Position numbers and translations under genes: made by a program. A DNA stretch of 64,000 nt from JAJPHI01 sp035541875 (lineage in GTDB: Bacteria; Desulfobacterota; Binatia; Binatales; Binataceae). Below, piece by piece: positions 32,188-40,236 of the stretch; position 1 is the first letter of the stretch, and each line of letters opens with the position of its first letter. Location: assembly GCA_035541875.1 (NCBI GenBank), contig DATKML010000037.1:57001-121000 (forward strand). The letters run 5' to 3'. Under the pieces are notes generated by a model. It searched no databases. It was given only the letters and a program-made list of their open reading frames with translations, and had not been told where the DNA came from.

Positions 32188-34362
32188 GTGTCTGACAAGA
32201 ACGCCGATCAGCTAATTAGTGCGGCGGTCGCTTCCGGCCGTCGTGAACTTTCGGAAATCGAATCGAAGCGAGTCCTCTCCGCCGCAGGAGTTTCGGTCAG
32301 CGTGCCCGAAGCGGCAGGCTCTGCCGACGAGGCCGCCGCGATCGCCGCGCGCAAGGGCTATCCGGTGGTGCTGAAAGTTCTCTCACCGGAAGTAAGCCAT
32401 AAGAGCGAAGTCGGTGGGGTCGCGCTCGGAATCGCCTCTGATGATGCGGTGCGCGAAGCCTTCGATCGGATCCGAAAGAACCTGGCCGAGAAAGCTCCGG
32501 CGGCGCCGTTCGAGGGAGTCGCGGTCGACACGATGGCGCGTCCGGGCGTCGAACTGATTCTCGGGATTATCCGCGACGACCGCTTCGGTCCGCTGGTTAT
32601 TGCCGGCTTGGGCGGAGTCTTCGTGGAGGTCTTCAAGGACACGACATTTCGCCTTGCTCCGATTGACCGGCGCGAAGCACGAGCGATGCTCGAAGAGCTG
32701 CGCGGTGCAGCTATTTTGCGTGGCGCTCGCGGCGCTAAGGCGATCGACTTCGACGCGGTTGCCGATCTGCTGATGAAGCTCGGCGAATTTGCCGCGGCTC
32801 ATTCGAATATCAAGGAACTCGATCTCAATCCCGTAGTTGCCTACGACAAGGGTTTGGCCGTTCTCGACGCGCGGATCCTGCTGGACGAAGGCGCAAATGC
32901 CGCGCAAGCCGATCCGAATCATGCGGCACGGCTGGAAAATCTCAAACGCGCGATCAAAGCGCGATCGGTCGTCGTAATCGGCGATAAGCGCGTCGGGGGT
33001 TACCTCTGGCTCCGCGCGATGCGCAAGCTTACCGGCAAGCTCTACTCGGTCCAGATCGATCCCAATGAGATTCCCGGGATCGAAGCGATGGGCGTCCCCA
33101 ACTATAAATCGCTGACTGAGGTTCCCGAAGATCGAATCGATTACGCCGTCAGTGCGGTGCCACGCCAGGTCGCTCCTCGTATCCTGAAGGACTGTATCGA
33201 CAACAAAGTCGGCAGTATCGGTTTCTTTACCTCGGGCTTTTCCGAGACCACCGAGGAGATTGGGATCAAGCTCGAAAATGATCTGCGCACGCTGGCAACC
33301 GCGTCCGATATCGCGCTGGTCGGCCCGAATTGTATGGGGCTCTACAGCCCTTCGGTCGGACTGTGCAATTTCCCCGAACTCAAGACCGGCGAGGCCGGCG
33401 ACGTATGCTTTATCTCGCAGAGCGGTACGCATTCGATCAATTTTTCTACCCAAGCACCGCTGCGTGGAATCAAGATCAATTTTGCGGCTTCGATCGGCAA
33501 TGTCCTGATGCTCGAAGCGGCGGACTACCTGAGCCTGATGGCCGATGATCCGGCGACGAAAGTTATCGGGATGTACGTCGAGGGGGTGCGCGACGGTCGC
33601 CGCTTCTTCGAGACGTTGCGACGGGCCGCAGTTCGTCATCCGGTGGTCGTGTGGAAAGGCGGCAACACTGAGGCCGGGGCACGGGCGACCTTCTCCCATA
33701 CCGGATCGCTAGCGACACCGGCAACGGTGTGGGATTCGATGGTCCGGCAGGCCGGAGCCGTCGGCGCTTTTGGTCTCGACGCGATGTTGGATGCCGTCGA
33801 TCTCTTCGCGCGTGGTCGCGCAGTCCCGGGCAAAGGGATGGGGCTGGTCGCGATGACAGGAGGCCAGTCGGTCGTTATCACCGATACTTTCGCGAAGGCC
33901 GGTCTTGAGATTCCGACGCTTTCCGAATCATCGTACGAGGAGCTCAAGAGCTTCTTCAATATAATCGGTGGCAGCTATCGGAATCCGATGGATGCCGGTG
34001 GCACTATCGGCGGCGGCACCGTCCATACGGGGAATCTGCAGCGCATCCTCGAGATCATGAATCGCGATCCGAAGATCGATGCGATCGTGCTCGAAATCGG
34101 TACCGGCTTCGCGGCGCAGCGATGGGCGGCGCACGAAGACGAACTGACCGGACTGCTCGATAAGCTGGCCGAGTTCAATAATCAGATCAGCAAGCCCTTC
34201 GTCGCCATTATGCATCAGGCGCACGTGCCAGCAATCGTGGCGCGTGGGCGCGAACTCGCTCGTGAGCGCGGGCTAGTGGTGTTCGAGAGTTTCGATCGCG
34301 CCGCCGCGGCATTGCGATTGTCGTATGACTACTGGTCGATGCGGAACGGGAGGGCGAACTAA
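32188..34362 (+). CDS. ADP-forming acyl-CoA synthetase, permuted order (ATP-grasp first)
   Basis: Couples acyl-CoA and acid interconversion to ATP/ADP through a phosphohistidine. GTG 32188 with GGAAGA seven bases upstream gives 724 residues. The ATP-grasp (beta-like) domain comes first, with YPVVLKVLSPEVSHKSEVGG and DLNPVVAYDKG. The CoA-binding domain follows (SVVVIGDKRVGGYLW, ALVGPNCMGLYSP), and then the ligase domain with the likely phosphohistidine segment FSHTGSLATP. Most fused bacterial enzymes have the alpha part first; this order is reversed. Substrate (acetate, other short or aromatic acid) is unknown. The open frame upstream to 31588 is antisense to the dehydrogenase and excluded. 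Confidence 0.88.
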   Translation: MSDKNADQLISAAVASGRRELSEIESKRVLSAAGVSVSVPEAAGSADEAAAIAARKGYPVVLKVLSPEVSHKSEVGGVALGIASDDAVREAFDRIRKNLAEKAPAAPFEGVAVDTMARPGVELILGIIRDDRFGPLVIAGLGGVFVEVFKDTTFRLAPIDRREARAMLEELRGAAILRGARGAKAIDFDAVADLLMKLGEFAAAHSNIKELDLNPVVAYDKGLAVLDARILLDEGANAAQADPNHAARLENLKRAIKARSVVVIGDKRVGGYLWLRAMRKLTGKLYSVQIDPNEIPGIEAMGVPNYKSLTEVPEDRIDYAVSAVPRQVAPRILKDCIDNKVGSIGFFTSGFSETTEEIGIKLENDLRTLATASDIALVGPNCMGLYSPSVGLCNFPELKTGEAGDVCFISQSGTHSINFSTQAPLRGIKINFAASIGNVLMLEAADYLSLMADDPATKVIGMYVEGVRDGRRFFETLRRAAVRHPVVVWKGGNTEAGARATFSHTGSLATPATVWDSMVRQAGAVGAFGLDAMLDAVDLFARGRAVPGKGMGLVAMTGGQSVVITDTFAKAGLEIPTLSESSYEELKSFFNIIGGSYRNPMDAGGTIGGGTVHTGNLQRILEIMNRDPKIDAIVLEIGTGFAAQRWAAHEDELTGLLDKLAEFNNQISKPFVAIMHQAHVPAIVARGRELARERGLVVFESFDRAAAALRLSYDYWSMRNGRAN

Positions 34363-34459
34363 AAGGGAGGGTTACGCCCTCACTCCAGAACTTTGCTTAG
34401 CGTTTCCTAGACAGAGCCAATAGAAGCCCTCTCCCGGTGGGAGATGGCCTTTGTAGATC

Positions 34460-35461
34460 ATGCAAGCAATCGTAGTAAGTACCCCCGCTCCGATCGAATC
34501 GAGTCCTCTCGTGATGGTCGATCGCGAGAAACCGCGGCCGGGGCTGGGCGAGATTCTCGTGCGGGTGATGGTCTGCGGCGTATGCCGCACCGATCTGCAC
34601 GTGGCCGAGGGTGATCTTACGCCGAAGCATCCGACGATCATCCCAGGCCACGAAGTCGTCGGTGTCGTCGAAGAGCTTGGCCCCGGATGTCGCCGCTTTG
34701 CGCCGGGCGCACGCGTCGGTATCGCATGGCTGCGCGAGACCTGCGGGACCTGCAAATACTGCTCGCGCGGCGACGAGAACCTTTGCCCAAACGCACGCTT
34801 CACTGGATGGGATCGCGACGGCGGCTATGCCGAGTTCGCGACGGTCCGCGAGGACTTTGCCTATCCGCTGCCGGCGTCGATTCCCGACACGGAGGTCGCG
34901 CCGCTCCTATGCGCCGGAATCATCGGCTATCGCGCGATCAAACGTGCAGCGATCAAGCCGGGCCAGACCGTCGGTCTATACGGCTTCGGCGGATCGGCGC
35001 ACCTCGCTCTGCAAGTACTGAAATACTGGAATTGCCGTGTCTTCGTGATGAGCCGTGGCGGGACGCATCAGGAGCTGGCGCGAGAACTCGGGGCCGAGTG
35101 GATAGGCAGCGCGGACGAGGCTCCGCCGGCACCCCTCGATGCGGCAGTCCTTTTCGCTCCGGCAGGAAATCTCGTGCTACCCGCGATGACCGCCCTGGAC
35201 CGAGGCGGCATTTTGGCGATCGCCGGGATCTATCTGACGCCGATCCCGATTCTCGATTACGAGAAGCATCTGTTTTATGAGAAGGAGATTCGCAGCGTAA
35301 CGGCCAATATACGTCGCGACGGGGAAGAATTCCTTGAAATAGCAGGCAAAATTCCGATTCGGACCCATACAGTGCCGATGTCATTGGCCGACGCGAATCG
35401 GGCTCTGCAGATGCTGAAAGCGGATCAGCTCAAAGGGGCTGCCGTCCTGTCGATAGAATAG
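34460..35461 (+). CDS. Zinc-dependent alcohol dehydrogenase
   Basis: A 333-residue medium-chain dehydrogenase. The catalytic zinc site is in VCGVCRTDLHV and GHEVVGVVEE, the structural zinc site in CGTCKYCSRGDENLC, and the Rossmann segment is VGLYGFGGSAHLALQV. The substrate segment NARFTGWDRDGGYAEF resembles AdhA-type alcohol dehydrogenases with broad specificity. It lies 97 bases after the acyl-CoA synthetase; with that gene and the hydroxyacid dehydrogenase it could form an alcohol/acid interconversion set, but this is inference. Confidence 0.9.
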   Translation: MQAIVVSTPAPIESSPLVMVDREKPRPGLGEILVRVMVCGVCRTDLHVAEGDLTPKHPTIIPGHEVVGVVEELGPGCRRFAPGARVGIAWLRETCGTCKYCSRGDENLCPNARFTGWDRDGGYAEFATVREDFAYPLPASIPDTEVAPLLCAGIIGYRAIKRAAIKPGQTVGLYGFGGSAHLALQVLKYWNCRVFVMSRGGTHQELARELGAEWIGSADEAPPAPLDAAVLFAPAGNLVLPAMTALDRGGILAIAGIYLTPIPILDYEKHLFYEKEIRSVTANIRRDGEEFLEIAGKIPIRTHTVPMSLADANRALQMLKADQLKGAAVLSIE

Positions 35462-35578
35462 CGCGTTAGGTGTTATTTGGGCGCTTTACAGCGCAATTGC
35501 TAATTTTAACTCAATCGGTCGAAGTTGGCGTAAATTGAGCGACGCTCGCCTAAAATCGCCTATGCTACCGTTGAGCCC

Positions 35579-36136
35579 ATGGAAGAGCTCAATGGCATTC
35601 TCAATCTCTACCATCTCTCGTTTTCGTCCGTAGCGATTTCGCTGGCGCTCGCTCTGTTGGGCGGAATCTTTTTCGCCTACACGAGCGGCTACCTCTTCTG
35701 GCTCACGCAGGAACAGAGAGTGTCGGCCTTCATCACCGGCTTCGCCCTGACGTGCGCGCTTTCGATCTCGCGCCTTGGCCAACCGATGGCCGACTGGAAT
35801 GAAGTCCTGCTGTTTGACTCCCTGCCGGTCTTCGTATGCTTCGCCTACTTCCTGCCCGCCCTGACGGCATCAGCCGGCGGATGCGAAATCTTCCGAGCCG
35901 TGTTCCTGGTCAATCTATTCTTCGGCTGGACCGGTGTCGGCTGGATTATTGCGATGGTCATGGCCTTCCGCCCCGCGGAGCATGATCTCTATGCCGACCT
36001 GAACATCCGCCTGACTCCTTTCGGAATCGTACCGAAGAACGCTCCGATTCAGCTCGGGATGGATGATTCCGCGGTCGTAAAGCGGTTACCTGCAGCAAGC
36101 AATGTTTACGTGCCGCCGCTACGCCGCGATCTCTGA
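35579..36136 (+). CDS. Membrane protein with superinfection-immunity-like domain
   Basis: A 185-residue protein with about four predicted membrane helices (near 14-35, 48-63, 82-98, 108-128). The last one carries FLVNLFFGWTGVGWIIAMVM, which matches the NLFxGWTxxGWIxA pattern of the Imm_superinfect family named after phage T4 Imm. The C-terminal about 50 residues are hydrophilic. In T4, Imm blocks DNA entry by later phages; chromosomal family members are common and mostly uncharacterised, so a phage-defence role is only a possibility. No phage genes adjoin it. Its stop overlaps the mscL stop by 18 bases tail to tail. Confidence 0.7.
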   Translation: MEELNGILNLYHLSFSSVAISLALALLGGIFFAYTSGYLFWLTQEQRVSAFITGFALTCALSISRLGQPMADWNEVLLFDSLPVFVCFAYFLPALTASAGGCEIFRAVFLVNLFFGWTGVGWIIAMVMAFRPAEHDLYADLNIRLTPFGIVPKNAPIQLGMDDSAVVKRLPAASNVYVPPLRRDL

Positions 36137-36550
36137 TGTGCAGTTAGGGCATCGGCTCGCCTTCAGCGGAATCTGAGAACAGCAAAAGCCACATTCCTTG
36201 GTAGTCACGGGAGCAGATGGTTTCGGCATCAGCCGATTCATCTGCTTCACGAGCATGAAGATCACAAAGGCCACGATCACAAAATCGAGGATCGAGTTGA
36301 TGAAGGTGCCGTAGTTAATCGTGGGGGCGCCGGCGGTCTTGGCGGCGGCGAGCGACGGGTAACTCTTTCCGTTCAGGCTGATAAAGAGATCGCCGAAGTC
36401 GATACCACCCATCAGCAGGCCGATCGGGGGCATGATTATATCGCTGACCGCGGAGCTGACTATTTTTCCGAACGCGGCGCCGATGATGATGCCGACGGCC
36501 ATATCGACCACATTTCCGCGCATCGCGAATTCTTTAAATTCTTTGAACAT
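36119..36550 (-). CDS. mscL: Large-conductance mechanosensitive channel with zinc-ribbon tail
   Basis: Pentameric channel that opens under membrane tension and protects cells from osmotic downshock. The 143 residues begin FKEFKEFAMRGNVVDMAVG, with TM1 VVDMAVGIIIGAAFGKIV and TM2 FINSILDFVIVAFVIFMLVK, both typical. The C-terminus adds a Cys4 element (Cys120-x2-Cys123 and Cys134-x2-Cys137), which looks like a zinc ribbon and is seen in some MscL homologues. The gene is monocistronic on the minus strand and convergent with the immunity-like gene. Confidence 0.95.
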   Translation of the reverse strand: MFKEFKEFAMRGNVVDMAVGIIIGAAFGKIVSSAVSDIIMPPIGLLMGGIDFGDLFISLNGKSYPSLAAAKTAGAPTINYGTFINSILDFVIVAFVIFMLVKQMNRLMPKPSAPVTTKECGFCCSQIPLKASRCPNCTSEIAA

Positions 36551-36707
36551 CGGTTTACTCCCCTAAGCCCGCTCTGAAGCTCTCGCGTCAGAGGTTATAA
36601 ATACTTTGGGCGCAGGATAGCCGCCCCGTAATCGGGCTCGCAACCAGGAATCGCGTTGCGCAGACGAGGTATATATTCTAGCGCCAGATTCATTCCGCGG
36701 AGCGCAC

Positions 36708-37865
36708 ATGAAGGTATCGCTTTTCTATCTGCCGTCGGTCGGTAATCGAGCGCAAATCGAGCAAAAGATGGTCGGTCTGCGTGGCGAGCTCTATGATCAG
36801 ATGCTGGCTGAAGTGACAGCCCAGGCGAAGCTTGCCGATGACCTCGGCTACGACTCGATTTCATTTACGGAGCATCATTTCCACGCCGAAGGCTTCGAAA
36901 TCTCGAACAACCCAGTGATGCTCGACCTCTATATCGGCCTCCAGACCAAGCGGATTCGTGTCGGCCAGCTCGGTATCGTGCTGCCTGCCAACAATCCGAT
37001 TCGGGTGGCGGAAGATATCGCGATGCTCGACCACATGACGGGCGGGCGCGCGAACGCCGGTTTTGCCCGCGGCTATCAGCGTCGATGGGTCGATATCATG
37101 GCGCAGCAGACGCACGGGATTCATGGCGCACAACCGCATCAGCACGATGCGATCGACGACGCGAATCGCGCCGCCTTCGAGGAGTGCTACAAAATCATCA
37201 AGAAGGCGTGGACCGAGGAGACGCTTAGCTACAACGGCAAGTACTGGCGCGTGCCGCCCGGCGACACGCCGTGGAATATCGATGCGACCAACAAATGGGG
37301 CAAGGGCGTCGAGAACGGGATCGTAAAGGCGGTCAGCGTGGTGCCGAAGCCGGTCCAGAAACCCCATCCGCCCGTCTTTCAGCCCTTCGCTTCATCAGAG
37401 CGCAGTATTCGATGGTGTGCGGCAGAGAACGCTACCGCCGTCCTCCCGCCGCTCTTCCCAGCTTACGAGCGACAGCTTTGCGAGCTCTACTCCCGGGCCT
37501 CGGGCAAGCCGTTAGGGGAGGGGATGGGTGTGCTGCGCGACGTGATCATCGCGGACAGCGACGCGGAGGCGAAGCAGCTCTGGCGCGAGAGCGGCTACTT
37601 CTGCGGTAAGGAGTGGTTCGAGCCGTTCGGCTTCTCGAAAGGGATGGCTGATCCTCAGACGGGTGAGATGCCGGATCTATGGGATAACAGTCTCGCGTTG
37701 GTCGGGACCGTCGACACCGTGACGCGGCAGCTGGAGCGTCTGATGAAGCGCCTGCCGCTCAACTGGATCTTCGCGTGGATGTACAACGGACTGCTCTCGC
37801 ACGATCACATCATGAAGACGCTGGAACTCTTCTATACGAAGGTGCTGCCGCGCGTCGCGAACTAA
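36708..37865 (+). CDS. Luciferase-like (LLM class) flavin-dependent oxidoreductase
   Basis: A 385-residue flavin-dependent monooxygenase-fold protein. It starts MKVSLFYLPSVGNRAQ and contains GYDSISFTEHHFHAEGF, GVLGIVLP-type strand GQLGIVLPANNPIRVAEDIA, MLDHMTGGRANAGFARGY and SYNGKYWRVP, all typical of the bacterial luciferase family. It probably uses reduced FMN or F420 and oxygen on an unknown substrate. This family is often expanded in soil lineages. Neighbours (mscL, LOG protein) give no hint of substrate. Confidence 0.9.
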   Translation: MKVSLFYLPSVGNRAQIEQKMVGLRGELYDQMLAEVTAQAKLADDLGYDSISFTEHHFHAEGFEISNNPVMLDLYIGLQTKRIRVGQLGIVLPANNPIRVAEDIAMLDHMTGGRANAGFARGYQRRWVDIMAQQTHGIHGAQPHQHDAIDDANRAAFEECYKIIKKAWTEETLSYNGKYWRVPPGDTPWNIDATNKWGKGVENGIVKAVSVVPKPVQKPHPPVFQPFASSERSIRWCAAENATAVLPPLFPAYERQLCELYSRASGKPLGEGMGVLRDVIIADSDAEAKQLWRESGYFCGKEWFEPFGFSKGMADPQTGEMPDLWDNSLALVGTVDTVTRQLERLMKRLPLNWIFAWMYNGLLSHDHIMKTLELFYTKVLPRVAN

Positions 37866-37905
37866 TCGGACTCATGCAAACCTCTCCTGCTCATCGGGAG
37901 AGGCT

Positions 37906-38454
37906 TCAAATGTCAGCGACGAATTGGTCGAGGAGTTCCGCGGGGGTCGTTGCCACGATCACCAGGGCTCTATGCTTAGGTTTGATGAAGCCTTCGGTGA
38001 CGGCGTGATCGAGGAAGCGGAGCAAAGGATCGTAATAGCCGCCGATATTAAGTAGCCCCGACGGTTTGTTGTGAAGATTCAAGATGCTCCAGGTAACCAT
38101 CTCGGTCATCTCGTCGAGCGTGCCGAAGCCTCCCGGGAGCGAGATGAAGGCGTCGGATAGCTCGGCCATCACAGCCTTGCGCTCCTGCATCGAACCCACC
38201 CGACGCAAATCAGCGAGCCCGCCGTGCGCGACCTCCATCTCGATCAGGGTATTCGGAATAACCCCGATGACCTCGCCGCCGCGTTCGAGCACACGATCGG
38301 CGATCTGCCCCATCAGGCCGACGCTCGCGCCGCCGTACACCAGTCCGAGTTTACGCTCGACTAGTGTATCGGCGAGACTCAGCGCGGCCTCGCGATGCTC
38401 CGGGCGATTGCCGGGGCTCGATCCGCAGAAAACGCAGATACGTCGTAGGGTCAT
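37906..38454 (-). CDS. LOG family nucleoside 5'-monophosphate phosphoribohydrolase
   Basis: A 182-residue Rossmann-fold protein of the TIGR00730 group. It begins RRICVFCGSSPGNRPEH, with LVYGGASVGLMGQIAD and the diagnostic LPGGFGTLDEMTEMVTW. Family enzymes hydrolyse nucleoside or cytokinin ribotides to base plus ribose 5-phosphate; in most bacteria the physiological substrate is unknown, and the sequence alone does not show cytokinin production. It is convergent with the LLM gene and has no operon partner on its strand. Confidence 0.92.
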   Translation of the reverse strand: MTLRRICVFCGSSPGNRPEHREAALSLADTLVERKLGLVYGGASVGLMGQIADRVLERGGEVIGVIPNTLIEMEVAHGGLADLRRVGSMQERKAVMAELSDAFISLPGGFGTLDEMTEMVTWSILNLHNKPSGLLNIGGYYDPLLRFLDHAVTEGFIKPKHRALVIVATTPAELLDQFVADI

Positions 38455-38586
38455 CTTCTAGGATCGCCTACTGAAGGGTTCAGCAAAGCCTCGATTGCCA
38501 GCGGTGCGTTGTGCAGGTCGCGAATCCGCTACCGGCCCCGCGAGTGCCGCCGCGCTTCGCTGCACCGGCGCTCGCGAGGCTGTCCG

Positions 38587-38674
38587 AGATGTTTCGACTG
38601 CGTTCGCGTCGCTCACTTCGTTCAACATGACAAAGAAGGGGCCTTCGAGAAAAAGGCCCGACAGTGCAGGCCCC
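38587..38674. repeat. Intergenic repeat-like tract with hairpins
   Basis: No gene is seen in the 223 bases between the LOG and GFA genes. The tract has the word ACATGACAAAGAAGGGG (compare 31079-31097) followed by nested inverted repeats: GGGGCCT at 38638-38644 with AGGCCCC at 38668-38674, and GGCCTT at 38640-38645 with AAGGCC at 38653-38658. It is downstream of the GFA gene on the minus strand, so one hairpin may act in 3'-end formation, although no clear U-run follows. Confidence 0.4.
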
Positions 38675-38677
38675 TGT

Positions 38678-39100
38678 CTACTTGTCGAAGCCTTGGACCT
38701 TGGGCAGCGCGTCATTGATTTCGAGCCATTTGACCTTGTCGGGCCAGAAGGCGTGCCGCAGTGTCGCCGCCGGATGGCCCGGCTCGGCATCGGCAGCGAG
38801 ATCGGCGCGCGGAATCGCAACCAGATCCGGAAAGCCGTCGAGATAGATCGTTAGGGGCGCGCCGCAGTTCTTGCATCGATTGCGATGGACGGTCGCAGAA
38901 CTGTTAAAGGTATCGAGGTCGCCGCCCTTGACCCAGCGGAAGCCGGTTTTGGGAAAGATCGAGAGTGTTACAAAGGCCGCGCCCTGCAGACGGCGGCAAA
39001 TCGAGCAATGGCAGTGATGCGTCTCCACTGCCGGTTGAGTGATCTCGAATTGGTTTTGCCCGCAAAAGCAGGAGCCGTTGATCTTCTGAAAGTCAGCCAT
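38678..39100 (-). CDS. GFA family zinc protein
   Basis: A 140-residue protein with the GFA pattern: GSCFCGQNQFEI, HCHCSICRRLQGAAFVTLSIF and a later HRNRCKNCGAPLTIYLDG. The Cys residues form the two zinc sites seen in glutathione-dependent formaldehyde-activating enzyme (Gfa). Many relatives do not act on formaldehyde, so only the fold and zinc binding are supported. The P450 and alcohol dehydrogenase nearby make a detoxification role attractive but unproven. Upstream on the same strand is no partner gene; UXS starts over 1 kb away and reads in the same direction. Confidence 0.87.
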   Translation of the reverse strand: MADFQKINGSCFCGQNQFEITQPAVETHHCHCSICRRLQGAAFVTLSIFPKTGFRWVKGGDLDTFNSSATVHRNRCKNCGAPLTIYLDGFPDLVAIPRADLAADAEPGHPAATLRHAFWPDKVKWLEINDALPKVQGFDK

Positions 39101-39174
39101 CTCATCCCCTCCGATGGGATTTATTCCGCCGAGAGTAAAACAACTGTGGCCGTTTTTCGATAAGGCTCAGCCCC

Positions 39175-40131
39175 TCAACTAGCTGTATTGGTCGCTGAGC
39201 TAAGTTCGTTGCGGAAGTGCTCGATGGTCTTCGCGAGGCCTTGCCGCAACGGCACTGTCGGCTGCCATCCGAGCTTGGTCCGCGCCAGGGTGATGTCCGG
39301 GCGGCGACGCGTCGGATCGTCGGGAGGTGCGGGAAAGTACCTGAGCTTGGATGAGCTGTGCGAGAGTTCCAGCGTCAGACTGGCCAGTTCGCTGATCGTG
39401 AACTCGTCGGGATTGCCGATATTCACCGGACCGATAAAGCCTTCCACATTCATCATCCGCATGATGCCGTCGACCGTGTCGTCGACATAAGCGAAGGAGC
39501 GTGTCTGCTTGCCGTCGCCGTAAATCGGGATATCTTCCCCGCGCAATGCCGCGACGCAGAAGTTGGAGACGACGCGGCCGTCGTTGATCGCCATCCGAGG
39601 ACCGTAGGTATTGAAAATCCGCACGATGCGGATATCGACGTTGTTCTGCCGATGGTAGTCCATCATCAGGCATTCGGCGACGCGCTTGCCCTCGTCGTAG
39701 CAGGAACGGATTCCGATCGGATTTACGTGACCCCAGTAACTCTCGGTCTGCGGATGCTGTTCCGGGTCGCCGTAAACCTCGCTCGTTGAACTAAGCAGAA
39801 TGCGGGCTTTGACCCGCTTCGCCATCCCGAGCATGTTGATCGTACCCATCACGCTCGTTTTGATGGTCTTGACGGGGTTGTACTGGTAATGGACGGGCGA
39901 AGCCGGACAGGCGAGATGATAGATCCGGTCGACCTCCAGCAGGATTGGCTCCACGATATCGTGGCGAATCAGTTCGAAGCGCGGCAGACCGATCAGGTGT
40001 TCGACGTTATGCCGTTTGCCACTATAAAAATTATCGAGGCAAATAACCTCGTGGCCTTCGTGTAATAATCGTTCGCATAGATGAGAACCGAGAAACCCCG
40101 CGCCACCAGTCACCAACGTTCGCACTTTCAA
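39175..40131 (-). CDS. uxs: UDP-glucuronate decarboxylase (UDP-xylose synthase)
   Basis: Converts UDP-glucuronate to UDP-xylose, a donor for surface polysaccharides. The 318-residue extended SDR protein has the NAD site VTGGAGFLGSHLCE, then YHLACPASPVHYQYNP (a signature of UXS enzymes), the catalytic SSTSEVYGDPEQHPQ and the YxxxK element SCYDEGKRVAE. RIFNTYGPRM and RSFAYVDDTV are also typical. It ends before the GFA gene and is divergent from the P450 fusion gene with a 105-base gap. Confidence 0.92.
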   Translation of the reverse strand: MKVRTLVTGGAGFLGSHLCERLLHEGHEVICLDNFYSGKRHNVEHLIGLPRFELIRHDIVEPILLEVDRIYHLACPASPVHYQYNPVKTIKTSVMGTINMLGMAKRVKARILLSSTSEVYGDPEQHPQTESYWGHVNPIGIRSCYDEGKRVAECLMMDYHRQNNVDIRIVRIFNTYGPRMAINDGRVVSNFCVAALRGEDIPIYGDGKQTRSFAYVDDTVDGIMRMMNVEGFIGPVNIGNPDEFTISELASLTLELSHSSSKLRYFPAPPDDPTRRRPDITLARTKLGWQPTVPLRQGLAKTIEHFRNELSSATNTAS

Positions 40132-40158
40132 CTCACCTCGCAGGAAATTTTACGGGAT

Positions 40159-40175
40159 TCGCCCTTCGCGGGCGA
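40159..40175. repeat. Short inverted repeat between uxs and the P450 gene
   Basis: TCGCCC, a five-base loop TTCGC, and GGGCGA form a perfect six-base-pair stem between the divergent starts at 40131 (minus) and 40237 (plus). It could be an operator or an RNA hairpin in one of the leaders. No regulator gene lies next to it. Confidence 0.35.
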
Positions 40176-40236
40176 GTAACTATCAGGCGTTCACGACAGA
40201 CGTCGCAATACGAGGTATCTGGGAGCCTAGGTAAGC

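Noticed and set aside
32383..33699. 438-residue minus-strand open frame opposite the acyl-CoA synthetase
   Set aside because: It is antisense to conserved CoA-binding and ATP-grasp motifs and shows no protein family features.
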